DNA from: Micromonospora sp. NBC_01796 | GTDB lineage: Bacteria > Actinomycetota > Actinomycetes > Mycobacteriales > Micromonosporaceae | Length of the DNA: 64,000 nucleotides | NCBI RefSeq assembly: GCF_035917455.1 | Contig: NZ_CP109078.1 | Location: 4,758,001-4,822,000 of the forward strand | Direction of reading: 5' to 3' | Notes under the pieces: model-generated | Seen by the model: the letters and a program-made list of their open reading frames with translations, nothing else | Databases searched by the model: none | Told to the model about the DNA's origin: nothing | Position numbers and translations under genes: made by a program | Shown here: positions 39,429-48,686 of the stretch, piece after piece | Layout: every line of letters starts with the position of its first letter | How positions within the stretch are numbered: position 1 is the first letter of the stretch

Positions 39429-40556
39429 TCAGCGGCGGATCGGCATCAGGAGCGAGAACGAACGCTCGTCGTCCGGCTGCCGCAGCAGCAGCGGCCGGAT
39501 CGGCCCGTCCAGGTCGAGTACGAGTTGCCCCCGGCCACCCGCGTCCAGCGCCTCCAGCAGGAACTCCCGGTTCACCCCGATCGACCCGGACGGGCCGTCC
39601 ACCCCCGCCGGTGCGCCCGAGCCCGACGGTTCGGCCGGCGACCGGTCCGGATCCAGCACCGCCAGCGACCCGTCGGCGCCCACCGCCAGCATCGCCACCT
39701 CGCACGGGACGCCGTCGTACTCGCGTACCACGGTGGTGGTGTTCGCGGCGGTGAGCGCCGCACGCAGGGCCGGTACGTCCACGGTCACCCTGACTCCCCG
39801 GTCCCCGCCGAGCCGGTCGCCGAGCAGTCGCCGGTAGTCCGGGAAGTCGTAGTCGAGCGGTTCGCCCTGCACGGTCAGCCCGCCGGCCCGGATACCGACC
39901 TCGGAGCCGCCGAGCACCACCGTCACCGGTTCGTCGGTGCCGGAGCGCGCCCCGGCCAGCAGGCTCCGGGCCTGGTCGACGAAGGCGACCGGGGCGAGGA
40001 CCCGGCGGCCCGGCCCGTCGACCACGCTCACCGGCGCCACGGCGACCGCGAGCCGGTACCTGTCGGTGGCCACCAGGTGCAGCACCGACTCCTCGATCTC
40101 GAACAGCACCGACCCGAGTACGGGCAACTCGGGGTCGTCGCCGACGGCGAACCGGACCGCGTCGAGCCCGGCGGCCAGCCCGGCGCGGGTGAGGGTCAGG
40201 TGGGTGGATCCGGTCATCAGGTTCTCCTCGTGGTCGAGCAGGGCATGGACCCGGGAGAGTTCACGGCGGGCATCGGTGAGACCGGCTTCCAGTCGGCGCA
40301 GGTGCCCGTCCAGCAGCCGGCGTACGACCACCGGCTCGGACCAGTGCCGGAGCACCAGGCCGATCTCGGCCAGCGGCAGGTTGACCCGGCGCAGGCGGGC
40401 CACCAGGCGGGCGGGTTCGAGCTGGTGTTGGGCGTACCAGCGGTAGCCGGTCTCCGGGTCGACCACGGCGGGCACCAGGATGCCGGCGCCGTCGTAGAAC
40501 CGCAGGGCGCTGACGGTCAGGCCGCTGGCCCGGGCCATCTCCCCGATGCTGCGCAT
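39429..40556 (-). CDS. MerR-type regulator fused to DNA polymerase III beta-clamp domains 2-3
   Basis: 375 aa. Residues 1-75 are a MerR winged helix (IGEMARASGLTVSALRFYDGAGILVPAVVDPETGYRWY in outline), then a coiled helix to about 125. The rest matches DnaN: LTLTRAGLAAGLDAVRFAV, VATDRYRLAVAV, LDYDFPDYRRLL, VNREFLLEAL and the typical C-terminal LMPIRR, as in clamp domains 2 and 3; domain 1 is absent. It could bind clamp-interacting peptides or act as a ligand or oligomerisation module for the regulator. The ATG at 40556 has GGAG 6 nt upstream. The role is unknown; it may link transcription to replication or repair. Confidence 0.88.
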   Translation of the reverse strand: MRSIGEMARASGLTVSALRFYDGAGILVPAVVDPETGYRWYAQHQLEPARLVARLRRVNLPLAEIGLVLRHWSEPVVVRRLLDGHLRRLEAGLTDARRELSRVHALLDHEENLMTGSTHLTLTRAGLAAGLDAVRFAVGDDPELPVLGSVLFEIEESVLHLVATDRYRLAVAVAPVSVVDGPGRRVLAPVAFVDQARSLLAGARSGTDEPVTVVLGGSEVGIRAGGLTVQGEPLDYDFPDYRRLLGDRLGGDRGVRVTVDVPALRAALTAANTTTVVREYDGVPCEVAMLAVGADGSLAVLDPDRSPAEPSGSGAPAGVDGPSGSIGVNREFLLEALDAGGRGQLVLDLDGPIRPLLLRQPDDERSFSLLMPIRR

Positions 40557-40679
40557 GTCGCTCTCCACGTCCGCTGATCCTGGGGGCTCGACCAGGTCGA
40601 GGGTCAACCCGCCGAACCTAGCCGGCGGCGGCGACCGCCCGACGCGCGGTCCGGTCCGGCGGGGGAGAGATTGTCGAGG

Positions 40680-41504
40680 TCAGCGCCTCGGCGGCCAGTA
40701 GACGCCGAGCACGTCGTAGCCGTCCGGGCGGTTGCCGGAGCGGCCGAGGTAGAACGCCGGGTCCCGGTCCGGACCACAGATCCGGCGCAGGAAGGCGGTG
40801 GTCAGGGCGTTGCGGAGCCGGTCGTCGGGGAGTCCGGCCAGCCGGTGTTGCAGGGCCGCGAACTCCCAGTCGACGATCGTGTGCTGGTGGCCGGGGCAGT
40901 CGTACCCGTTGCACCGGTAGCGGTACGCCCCGGTGAACCGGGGTGCGCAGAGCGGGCCACGGTCCTGGCGCCCGGTCGGGTCGAGGCGGTCGGCGTACGC
41001 GTCGAGCCGTCGGCGCTGTTCGATGGTCCAGTCCGGGTGCGGTGCCAGGACGAGCCCGTCGACCTGCCGGGGCCGGACCAGGGCGAGCGTGGGCCCGTCC
41101 GGTTGTGCCCGGCACACGGTCTCCCCGACGTACGGGTCCAGCCACGGCTGACGCCACTGCCACCGCTTGAGGTGGTGTTCGCGGACCAGGGTGTCCGGTA
41201 CCGGCTGCCAGCTCTCCCGACCGAAGTCCGGGTCGGCCGGGCGGGCATCGACGCTGATGATGTCGTACGTGCCGAAGGCGGCGGCGGGGCCGAGTTCGCC
41301 GATCGGGATCGGGGCGAGCCGGATCCAGCCGGGGCGGTCCGGGTCCGCGCTGATGCCGGCCGCGTAGACCGTCCGGTCGGACCGGTCGGTGGGGCGGGGG
41401 GCGGTCTTGACGGTGACCAGGAGGCGCAGCCGGGTCACCTGCTCGGTGGTCCGCTGTGGGGCGGGGTGGGCCGGCGCGGGACCGGGGAGGTCGAGTTGGG
41501 TCAC
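40680..41504 (-). CDS. unknown protein with a Cys/His cluster
   Basis: 274 aa, no signal peptide or membrane helix. The N-terminal part (RLRLLVTVKTAPRPTDRSDRTVYAAG in outline) looks like a beta-rich domain. The central region has CAPRFTGAYRYRCNGYDCPGH followed by QHTIVDWEF (in outline), with Cys-Cys-Cys-His spacing that could bind zinc. The C-terminus ends FYLGRSGNRPDGYDVLGVYW. I cannot name a family with confidence. GTG 41504 is favoured because GGAGGG lies 5 nt upstream. It is cytoplasmic; a nucleic-acid-related role is only a guess from the metal cluster. Confidence 0.6.
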   Translation of the reverse strand: MTQLDLPGPAPAHPAPQRTTEQVTRLRLLVTVKTAPRPTDRSDRTVYAAGISADPDRPGWIRLAPIPIGELGPAAAFGTYDIISVDARPADPDFGRESWQPVPDTLVREHHLKRWQWRQPWLDPYVGETVCRAQPDGPTLALVRPRQVDGLVLAPHPDWTIEQRRRLDAYADRLDPTGRQDRGPLCAPRFTGAYRYRCNGYDCPGHQHTIVDWEFAALQHRLAGLPDDRLRNALTTAFLRRICGPDRDPAFYLGRSGNRPDGYDVLGVYWPPRR

Positions 41505-41718
41505 ACGCACCCTCCGCCGGAGCCAATGTAGTCGTATGGGTACAACGATCCGAGCATGACATGGGTAACGGGTTTCGGCCACACGACAATTCGTCGGTAC
41601 GTTAGCCGATTACCGGCAAACCGGGAACGGTCCCACGTATCCGGATTTCCGGCGGTGGATTCCGTTACCGCCCCACCATCATTCGACGATAGGTGGAAAG
41701 CGATATCACCAACATTCA

Positions 41719-41746
41719 TTGACATGGATTTAACGAACGATAAGGT
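41719..41746 (+). promoter_or_regulatory. strong sigma-70-like promoter for the protease gene
   Basis: Consensus -35 TTGACA (41719-41724), 16-nt spacer, -10 TAAGGT (41741-41746), within a notably AT-rich 250-bp intergenic region (41520-41790). Predicted start near 41753. The rest of the gap has no gene I can support. Confidence 0.6.
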
Positions 41747-41794
41747 GCCCTTGGATCCCTTCTCCGCCCCCGAAAAGACAAGGACCAGGTGACC

Positions 41795-42580
41795 ATGAGA
41801 GCCTCCCTCCTGTTGGCCCGCGTACTGTTTGTCGCCGGCCTCGTCGCAGCCGGCCTGACCTCGCCAACCGTGGCTACGGCGGCAACCGGCCCGCACTACG
41901 GCGCGGCCCCCGGCGCCACCTCGTCCGCCCCGGACGGCGTCGGCGTCCAGGTCGTCAATGGTCGCCCGGCGACCGAGAACTACTCGTTCATGGTGTACGT
42001 CTCCGGCTGCACCGGATCGCTGATCAATGCCAACTGGGCGGTCACCGCGAAACACTGCCCGACCCCGAGTTCGGTACGCGTCGGAAGCGTCAACCGCAGC
42101 AGTGGCGGCACCGTGGTGAGTGTCCTGCGGGGGGTCAACCACCCGACCAGTGACGTGAAACTTCTACAACTCGCGAGTTCGGTCAGCCACGCCCCGGCGC
42201 CGATCCCGACCACCTCCGGCGCGGTCGGTACGGCCACCCGGATCATCGGTTGGGGCCAGACCTGCCCGACCCGCGGCTGCGGTTCGGCCCCCCTGGTCGC
42301 CAACGAACTCGACACCTCGATCGTGGCCGACAGCCGGTGCAGTGGCATCAACGGCACGCTGGAGATCTGCACCAACAACACGAACGGCAACGCGGGTGCC
42401 TGCTACGGCGACTCGGGCGGCCCGCAGGTACGCAGCATCGGCGGCCGGTGGAACCTGATCGGGGCGACCAGCCGGGCCGGCAACAACAACCCGACCTGCG
42501 CCACCGGTCCCTCCATCTACGGTGACCTTCCCGCCATCCGCTCCTGGATCAACACCCAGGTCGGCGGCCTCCCCTCCTGA
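41795..42580 (+). CDS. secreted chymotrypsin-fold serine protease (S1)
   Basis: 261 aa. The signal peptide (about 1-30) leads to a short pro-region and the VVNG-type mature start (VQVVNGRPATENYSF). The catalytic triad is complete: His in TAKHC, Asp in TSDVKLLQ, Ser in GDSGGP. By chymotrypsin alignment the S1-pocket residue 189 is Gly (GACYGDSGGP) rather than Asp, so trypsin specificity for Lys/Arg is not expected. Paired cysteines suggest three disulfides. ATG 41795 is used; GTG 41789 in frame is possible. It is transcribed from its own strong promoter. Confidence 0.88.
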   Translation: MRASLLLARVLFVAGLVAAGLTSPTVATAATGPHYGAAPGATSSAPDGVGVQVVNGRPATENYSFMVYVSGCTGSLINANWAVTAKHCPTPSSVRVGSVNRSSGGTVVSVLRGVNHPTSDVKLLQLASSVSHAPAPIPTTSGAVGTATRIIGWGQTCPTRGCGSAPLVANELDTSIVADSRCSGINGTLEICTNNTNGNAGACYGDSGGPQVRSIGGRWNLIGATSRAGNNNPTCATGPSIYGDLPAIRSWINTQVGGLPS

Positions 42581-42623
42581 CCCGGCACCCCGCACACGAC
42601 CGCGGGCACGGCACGGCACCGGC

Positions 42624-43799
42624 TCAGGACAGCGACAGCACCCGGAAGGTGATCCCGGCACGGCGCAGACGCGCGGTCAGCGCGTCACCCATCGCCGCTG
42701 CCGGGGTCACCTGTCCGGCGGTGGGCGGCAGGTTGTCCAGGGTCAGGCAGAGAGCCGACTCGGCGAGCATCTTGGCGGTCTCGTCGTACCCGGGGTCACC
42801 GCCGACGACCTCGGTGACCACCCGGCGCCCGCCGCCGACACCGACGAACCGGAACGAGAACCACCCCCTGGCCCGCTGTTCGGCCGTCGGGCCCGCACCC
42901 GGGGCGGCCCGGCGCAGCAGCCACTCCCGGACCGGGGGGATCCGGACCAGGACGGCCAGTCCGGCGACCCCGACCACCGCGCCGACCAGCAGCGGCAGCC
43001 GCAACACGAGATGGTGCCGGAACCGGAAGTCGGGACCGTACCGGTCCAGGGCGGTGGCGGAACGGCCCACCACCACCGGGTCGAGCGAGGGCAGCGGCAG
43101 GACCCACCGGCGCAACTCGGCCGACCGGCCGGGGCGACCGGCGCCGGCGCGTACCCGGCGGGACCGCACCACCGGCTGGGCCCGCCGCCGGGCGCGGGCC
43201 GCTGCCGCCGCGCTCCGGCGCCGCGCCAACACCAGCAACACCGTCCGGTACGTCCCGGACGACGGCACCCCCCACGCCCGCAGATAACCGTCCACTGTGA
43301 CCGGTACGTCCGCCGGCAGCTCCCCGACGGTGAGGTGCACGCCGAGGTCGGCGGGTACGCAGTCGAAGCCGCAGGCGTGCACCAGCCGCGCCCCGGTCCG
43401 GGTGGCCCGCTCGTGGTGGCGGACGTACATCAGGTCCACGAACTCCGGCTCACCGGTGATGTCGAGGTAGTCCGTCCCGGCCTCGGCGCAGGCGGCCACC
43501 ACCGGCTCCCCGTGCTGCACGTACGGGCCGACGGTGCTGACCAACGTACGGGTGCTCGCGGCGAGCCGGTGCAGCGATCCGGGGTCGGCGGCGTCGGCCG
43601 GGAGCAGGGGCAGGTCACGCCAGGCCGGGTCGATCGCGGCGAGGGCGTCGCGCACCTCGGCCAGCCGCCGCGGGTTGCGCCCGGCCAACGCCCAGCGGAG
43701 CGTGTGCGGGGCGTGGCGGGCCAGGTACCGGGCGGTGAGGCCACCGGTGAACCCGGTCGCGCCGAACAGGACGATGTCGTACGGACGGGGCGTGGACAC
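42624..43799 (-). CDS. saccharopine dehydrogenase-like/trans-acting enoyl reductase protein
   Basis: 391 aa. The Rossmann start DIVLFGATGFTGGLTARYLA and VSTVGPYVQHGEPVV, YLDITGEPEFV and HACGFDCVPADLG are characteristic of the saccharopine-dehydrogenase-like enoyl reductases of actinomycetes (the mycobacterial trans-acting enoyl reductase group). Hydrophobic stretches near 275-300 fit peripheral membrane association. It would reduce a lipid or polyketide double bond with NADPH; no PKS is nearby. GTG 43799 starts the Rossmann fold. It is divergent from the large LuxR regulator. Confidence 0.85.
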   Translation of the reverse strand: MSTPRPYDIVLFGATGFTGGLTARYLARHAPHTLRWALAGRNPRRLAEVRDALAAIDPAWRDLPLLPADAADPGSLHRLAASTRTLVSTVGPYVQHGEPVVAACAEAGTDYLDITGEPEFVDLMYVRHHERATRTGARLVHACGFDCVPADLGVHLTVGELPADVPVTVDGYLRAWGVPSSGTYRTVLLVLARRRSAAAAARARRRAQPVVRSRRVRAGAGRPGRSAELRRWVLPLPSLDPVVVGRSATALDRYGPDFRFRHHLVLRLPLLVGAVVGVAGLAVLVRIPPVREWLLRRAAPGAGPTAEQRARGWFSFRFVGVGGGRRVVTEVVGGDPGYDETAKMLAESALCLTLDNLPPTAGQVTPAAAMGDALTARLRRAGITFRVLSLS

Positions 43800-43997
43800 C
43801 CGAGCAGTGTCGCACCGGACACCGGGGGTCATCGCCGCCGTCCGGGCGGACCGTCGCGGGGCAGTGGGTGAACCGGTCTCCTCCGTCAGGGGTGAACTCC
43901 GGCGGGCCGGGTATCCGGGTCGCGCCCCGGGCGGAAGTCCGGGTCCAGGCTGTGCACGAACCAATGGATGTTGTCGTGTCCGCGGGGGTGGAACAGG

Positions 43998-46784
43998 ATG
44001 CCCGAGGACCGGATCGGAGCCGGCGCCGCCGCGCCGCGCGGTCGTACCGGTGTGCTGGGGGAGGACAGGGTGGCCGTGGCGCCGCTGCTCGCCTCCAAGC
44101 TGGCGGTCGCGTCGCTGCCCGGCGCGGTGGTCGCCCGCCCCCGGCTGTTCGCGCTGCTGGAGGCCGGTGCCGCCGGCCCGGTCACGCTGGTGTCGGCCCC
44201 GGCCGGCTGGGGCAAGACCACCCTGCTCGGCTCCTGGTACCGGGCCCCGGACAACAACGGACACCGGGCCTGGCTCTCCCTCGAACCGGGCGACGGGGGA
44301 AGCCGGCTCTGGTCGTACCTGCGGGCCGCCGTCCGTGCCACCGACGACCCGCAGGGCGGTTCGCCGGCACCGGCCGTCGAGGGGGCGGACGAGCCGGTGG
44401 ACCGGGACTTCCTCGACCACCTCGCCGCCGAGCTGAGCCGCCGGCCGGAGCCGGTCACGCTGGTCCTCGACGACTTCCACCGGATCGACGACCCGGACGT
44501 GGCCGACGGGCTCGAATTCCTGCTCCGGCACACCGGGGACCGGCTCCGGCTGGTCATCGGTGGGCGTACCGACCCGGCACTGGCGCTGCACCGGTGGCGG
44601 CTCAGCGGTGAGCTGACCGAGATCCGCGCGGCCGACCTGGCGTTCACCGCCGCGGAGGCCGCCGAACTGCTGACCGCGCACGGCATCAGCGTCCCCGCCG
44701 ACCAGACCGAGGAGCTACGCGTACGGACGGAAGGCTGGCCGGCCGGTCTCCGGTTCGCCGCACTCGCCCTGCCAGGCCACCCCGACCCGGCCCGGTTCGT
44801 CGACGCCTTCGGGGGCGACGACTCCGCCGTGGCCGACTACCTGTCGGTGGAGGTGCTGGCCGGGCTGACCGACGAGGCGCGGGACGTGCTGCGCCGCGGG
44901 GCGGTCGCCGACCGGGTCACCGGTGACCTGGTCAACGCCCTGACCGGGCGGACCGACGGGGAACGGGTCCTGGCCGAGCTGGAACGGGACACCGGATTCG
45001 TGGTCGGCCTGGGCACCCGCCCGCCCGCCTACCGCTACCACCGGATGCTCGCCGAACTACTCCGGGCGCAGCAGCGGCTGCGTCCCGCCGACGAACTGCT
45101 CGACCTGCACCGACGGGCGGCCGGCTGGGCTGTGTCCCGGGAGTTGCCGGCCGAGGCACTCCGGCACGCCCTCGCCGCAGGGGAGTGGACCCGGGCCACC
45201 GGCGTACTCGCCGAGCACTGGCCCGAGCTGGTTCCGTACGCCCCGGCGCGGCCGGGCCCGCCGGCACCGAACCCACCGGCGCCCGAGGCGGTACGCGCCG
45301 AACCGGAACTCGCCCTGGCGTACGCCGTCGACGCGTTGGACCGGGGCAACCGGGCGGCGGCGAGCGGGTACCTGCGGCTGGCCGAGCGGCAGGGGTCCCA
45401 GCTCGACGGGGGTCGCCGGGACCGGTTCACGCTGATCGCCGCCGCGCTGCGGCTGGCCGGGGCGCAACTCGGCGGGGAGGTTCCGGAGGTGCTCGCCGCC
45501 GCCGCCCGGTTACGCGCACTGGCGTCCCCGCCCGGTGCGGGTGCCGGTCGCCCGCCGGTGGACCTGCGGGCGCGGGCGATCGCCCGTACCGCCGCCGGTG
45601 CGGTCCAACTCGCCACCGGGGACCTGGTCGCCGCCGAGACCGAGCTGAGCGGGGCACTGGCCGACGCGCACCGGGCCGGACTCGCCCGTACCGAACTCGC
45701 CTGCACCAGCCGGCTGGCCCTGGTCCGGGCGGTACGCGGACGGCTCGCCGCCGCCGAACGGGACGCCCGCCTGGTGGTCGGCGGCGCATTCGACGGTGAC
45801 GTGCCGACCGACCACGGGCACGCCTACCTCGCCCTCGCCCTGATCGCCCTGCACCGGGACCACGCGGGCGACGCCGAGGCGAACCTGACCCTCGCCGGTA
45901 ACCGGATCGAGCAGGGTCGTGAACCCGCCGTCGCCGCCGTCGCCGCCTGGATCCGGGCCCAACTCGGCCGGGACCGGGGCGACCTGACCGGCGCGTACCA
46001 GCTCCTGCTCGCCGGCCGGGCCCGGCTCGGTGAGCAGCACCGGGCCGAGCGGTTGTCGGACTGGCTGCTCGCGGGCGAGGCCGACCTGTGCACCGCGCAC
46101 GGCGACCTGGGCCGCAGCCGGGAACTCCTGCTCGCCCCGCTGGACGAGGCCACCGGGCCGGCGGAGGCGCTCGCCGTCGCGCTGTCCCGGGCGTACCTGC
46201 ACGCGGGGGACCTGGGTGCGGTGGCCCGTACGCTGCCGGACTGGGCCGGGCCGGACGCCGACGCCTGGCTGCTGCCGGTACGCCTGGAGGCGGGGCTGCT
46301 CGACGCGCTGACCGCCCGTGCGGCCGGCGACCACCGTCGGGCCGCCCGTACGTTGGAGGAGGTCCTGGTCCTGGCCGCGCCGGACGGGTTCCGCCGGGTG
46401 TTCACCCGGTCCGAGCCACCGGCCCGCGACCTGCTCGCCGCGCACCTCGACTCTGGTACGGCGTACTGGCCGATGGTCCGGGAACTGATCGCCACCGGTG
46501 CGGAGCAGAGCGGGCGCGACGCGATCACACCCACCGGCACCGACCGGCGGGACCGGGGCGGGCGGTTGGCCGCCGCGGTGCCGGGTCTGGGGGAGCCGCT
46601 GACCGACCGGGAACTCACCGTCCTGCGTTACCTGCAGAGCATCCTGTCCAACGTGGAGATCGCCGGTGAGCTGTCGGTCTCGGTCAACACGGTGAAGACG
46701 CACGTGCGCAACATCTACCGGAAGCTGGACGCGACCCGGCGGCGGGAAGCCGTCCGCCGGGCCCGTGAGCTGCGCCTGATCTGA
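43998..46784 (+). CDS. MalT-like large LuxR regulator (STAND ATPase)
   Basis: 928 aa. Walker A SAPAGWGKTTLL near residue 72 and Walker B VTLVLDDFHRIDD near 155 lie in an N-terminal NB-ARC/STAND module, preceded by a MalT-like SKLAVASLPGAVVARPRL. A winged-helix and TPR-rich middle follows, then a C-terminal LuxR helix-turn-helix (LTDRELTVLRYLQSILSNVE, TVKTHVRNIYRKL). Such proteins bind an inducer through the TPR region, oligomerise with ATP and activate transcription. It is closer to MalT than the IniR-like protein is. ATG 43998 is chosen; targets may include the divergent reductase gene. Confidence 0.88.
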   Translation: MPEDRIGAGAAAPRGRTGVLGEDRVAVAPLLASKLAVASLPGAVVARPRLFALLEAGAAGPVTLVSAPAGWGKTTLLGSWYRAPDNNGHRAWLSLEPGDGGSRLWSYLRAAVRATDDPQGGSPAPAVEGADEPVDRDFLDHLAAELSRRPEPVTLVLDDFHRIDDPDVADGLEFLLRHTGDRLRLVIGGRTDPALALHRWRLSGELTEIRAADLAFTAAEAAELLTAHGISVPADQTEELRVRTEGWPAGLRFAALALPGHPDPARFVDAFGGDDSAVADYLSVEVLAGLTDEARDVLRRGAVADRVTGDLVNALTGRTDGERVLAELERDTGFVVGLGTRPPAYRYHRMLAELLRAQQRLRPADELLDLHRRAAGWAVSRELPAEALRHALAAGEWTRATGVLAEHWPELVPYAPARPGPPAPNPPAPEAVRAEPELALAYAVDALDRGNRAAASGYLRLAERQGSQLDGGRRDRFTLIAAALRLAGAQLGGEVPEVLAAAARLRALASPPGAGAGRPPVDLRARAIARTAAGAVQLATGDLVAAETELSGALADAHRAGLARTELACTSRLALVRAVRGRLAAAERDARLVVGGAFDGDVPTDHGHAYLALALIALHRDHAGDAEANLTLAGNRIEQGREPAVAAVAAWIRAQLGRDRGDLTGAYQLLLAGRARLGEQHRAERLSDWLLAGEADLCTAHGDLGRSRELLLAPLDEATGPAEALAVALSRAYLHAGDLGAVARTLPDWAGPDADAWLLPVRLEAGLLDALTARAAGDHRRAARTLEEVLVLAAPDGFRRVFTRSEPPARDLLAAHLDSGTAYWPMVRELIATGAEQSGRDAITPTGTDRRDRGGRLAAAVPGLGEPLTDRELTVLRYLQSILSNVEIAGELSVSVNTVKTHVRNIYRKLDATRRREAVRRARELRLI

Positions 46785-46806
46785 CCACTAACACGCGGAT
46801 CGAGGG

Positions 46807-47358
46807 TCAGGTCGACGCCGCCTGGTCGACCGCCGCGAGCAGCTCCGGCAGCTCGTACGAGCCGTCGTAGCGGACCCCGTTGACGAAGAACGTCGGGGTG
46901 CCGTTGACCCCGCTGCGGATCCCGCCGACGAAGTCGCGCCGGACCCGGTCGAGGTGGACGTGCCGGGCGACCTCGTCGGCCACCTCGTCCTCCGGCAGCC
47001 CGAGCTGCTGGCACCCCATCGACAGGTGCACCGGGTCGAGCTGGTCCTGGTGCTCGAATATCCAGTCGTGCATGGCCCAGAACTGGTCCCGTACGCCCGC
47101 CGCCTCGACCGTCTCCGCCGCCAGTTCCGCGTACGGGTGCACGTTGCTGAGCGGGAAGTGCCGGAAGACCAGCCGTACCGTCTCGGGTCGCTGGCGGAGG
47201 AGTTCGTGCAGCCGGTGGTACGCCTGCCCGCAGTACGGGCACTGCAGGTCGGCGTACTCGACCAGGGTCACCGGTGCCTCCGCCGGCCCGCGTACGTGAT
47301 CGTCGTCGGTGATCGGCACCCGCAGTTTGCTCGACGTGACCTGCATCGGTGTTGTCAT
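46807..47358 (-). CDS. DsbA-like thiol oxidoreductase
   Basis: 183 aa. Thioredoxin fold with an inserted helical domain and active site CPYC (LVEYADLQCPYCGQAY), plus the cis-Pro loop NGTPTFFVNG. No signal peptide or membrane anchor is visible, so unlike periplasmic DsbA it is likely cytoplasmic, as are FrnE-like and mycothiol-dependent relatives. GGGGAGG precedes the ATG at 47358. It is in line with a peroxiredoxin gene 76 nt upstream, consistent with a thiol-stress group. Confidence 0.88.
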   Translation of the reverse strand: MTTPMQVTSSKLRVPITDDDHVRGPAEAPVTLVEYADLQCPYCGQAYHRLHELLRQRPETVRLVFRHFPLSNVHPYAELAAETVEAAGVRDQFWAMHDWIFEHQDQLDPVHLSMGCQQLGLPEDEVADEVARHVHLDRVRRDFVGGIRSGVNGTPTFFVNGVRYDGSYELPELLAAVDQAAST

Positions 47359-47434
47359 CGGGCCTCCCCGTCGTGCTCGGTGTAACCCTGCCCGGCCACC
47401 ACGGCCGGATCAGGAATGCTGCGTGACCACCGCG

Positions 47435-47926
47435 TCAGGCCCGCGCCTGCTGCCGGCTGGTGAGGGCGTCGAGCGCGTCGAGGATCCCGTCGGCGCCCGG
47501 GTTCACGTCCGTCGGCGAGACGTAACTCCAGCTCACCTGCGCCCGGGTGTCGAGCACGAACAGCGCCCGCTCGGCGTAGCCGTCCGGGCCGTAGACGCCG
47601 TACCGGCGGGCGACCGCGCCCTTCGGTTCGAAGTCGGACAGCAGGGGGAATTCGATCCCGGCACTCGCCGCGAAGGCTTTGTGGCACCAGACGCTGTCGA
47701 CCGAGATGCCCAGCAGGGTCGCGTCGTACTGGTCGAACGCGGGCCGGGCGGCCTGGTAGAGCGCCATCTGGTCACCGCAGACCGGGCTCCAGTCCGCCGG
47801 GTAGAAGGCGAGCACCGTCGGCCGCCCCCGGGAATCCGCCAGGCTCACCCGCCGATCGAGCCCGGCCGGCAGGGTGAACTCCGGAGCCGGTTGTCCCGGT
47901 TGGAGTGCGCCGCTGGGATCAGTCAT
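47435..47926 (-). CDS. peroxiredoxin (AhpE/BCP-type)
   Basis: 163 aa. Thioredoxin-fold peroxidase with PEFTLP at the start and peroxidatic Cys in FYPADWSPVCGDQM (P-x3-S/T-x2-C). A second Cys occurs about 50 residues on (SVWCHKAF) and might resolve the sulfenate. It reduces H2O2 or organic peroxides in the cytoplasm. ATG 47926 is preferred for GAGG spacing; ATG 47935 is 9 nt earlier. It is probably expressed with the DsbA-like gene. Confidence 0.88.
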   Translation of the reverse strand: MTDPSGALQPGQPAPEFTLPAGLDRRVSLADSRGRPTVLAFYPADWSPVCGDQMALYQAARPAFDQYDATLLGISVDSVWCHKAFAASAGIEFPLLSDFEPKGAVARRYGVYGPDGYAERALFVLDTRAQVSWSYVSPTDVNPGADGILDALDALTSRQQARA

Positions 47927-48005
47927 GTCTCTCATCCTCGCCCCGGGCCGGGTGACCCCGACTCACCCGATCCGGGTGGTACCCGCGCCCGCGTCCGGTG
48001 GAGTC

Positions 48006-48686
48006 TCACACCCGTACGGTGATGTGGTTGTCGACGGCCGCGACGCCCGGCGCGGACCAGGCCACCCGCTCGGCCTCCTGGCGTTCCAGCCACGAGTCGA
48101 CGGCACCGGTGAGCACGATCAGGTCGCCCTGCACCTCGATGTCGATCCGGTCGACGTCGGTTTCGGCGCTGCGGATCAGCGCGTTGACCACGAGCTGTTC
48201 CAACTTGTCGGGCGACGGCAGACCGATCGGACGTACGTTGATCCCGTTGGTCACGCCACGGACGCTGGCCAACCGGCGGACCGTTCGTTCCGCGGCCCGC
48301 TTCTGGTACTCCCACCCGACGTCGCCGCGCAGCACCACCCAGCCGTTGGAGACGGTCACGTCCAGGTTCCCGACCGGCACGAAGGCGTCCCACTCCAGGG
48401 CACGGGTGGCAGCCAGGGCGATGTCACCGTCGCTCCGCTCGGCCGAGGACGGGAGCCGGACCTCGATGTCGTTGGCCACCGCCCGGACCCGGTTGATCCG
48501 GTGCGCGGACCGTTCCGCCGCCCACTTCTTGGCGTAGTTGTCCACCCACCCGGTGAGGGTCACCACCCCTTCCTGCACCGTCACGCCGATCTCGTTGGGC
48601 TGGACCCGGGGCTCCCACTCCAGTTCGTCGAGGACGTCGCGCTGGATTTCCTCGTCGCTGCGGGTGATCGTCCTCGCCGAGGTCAT
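48006..48686 (-). CDS. triple BON-domain protein
   Basis: 226 aa. Three BON modules: VQEGVVTLTGWVDNYAKKWAAERSAHRI in outline (about 35-80), VSNGWVVLRGDVGWEYQKRAAERTV (about 110-150), and VQGDLIVLTGAVDSWLERQEAERVA (about 185-226). Each has the alpha-beta fold with a conserved Gly. BON domains bind phospholipids and are linked to osmotic-shock protection. No signal sequence is present, so it is soluble or membrane-peripheral. The ATG at 48686 follows GGGAGGAACGACC. It sits beside thiol and peroxide genes, fitting a stress-response cluster. Confidence 0.9.
   Translation of the reverse strand: MTSARTITRSDEEIQRDVLDELEWEPRVQPNEIGVTVQEGVVTLTGWVDNYAKKWAAERSAHRINRVRAVANDIEVRLPSSAERSDGDIALAATRALEWDAFVPVGNLDVTVSNGWVVLRGDVGWEYQKRAAERTVRRLASVRGVTNGINVRPIGLPSPDKLEQLVVNALIRSAETDVDRIDIEVQGDLIVLTGAVDSWLERQEAERVAWSAPGVAAVDNHITVRV

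Noticed and set aside
41556-41792. Possible 78-codon gene upstream of the protease
   Set aside because: It spans the consensus TTGACA/TAAGGT promoter, lacks a ribosome site and has atypical codon use for this genome.
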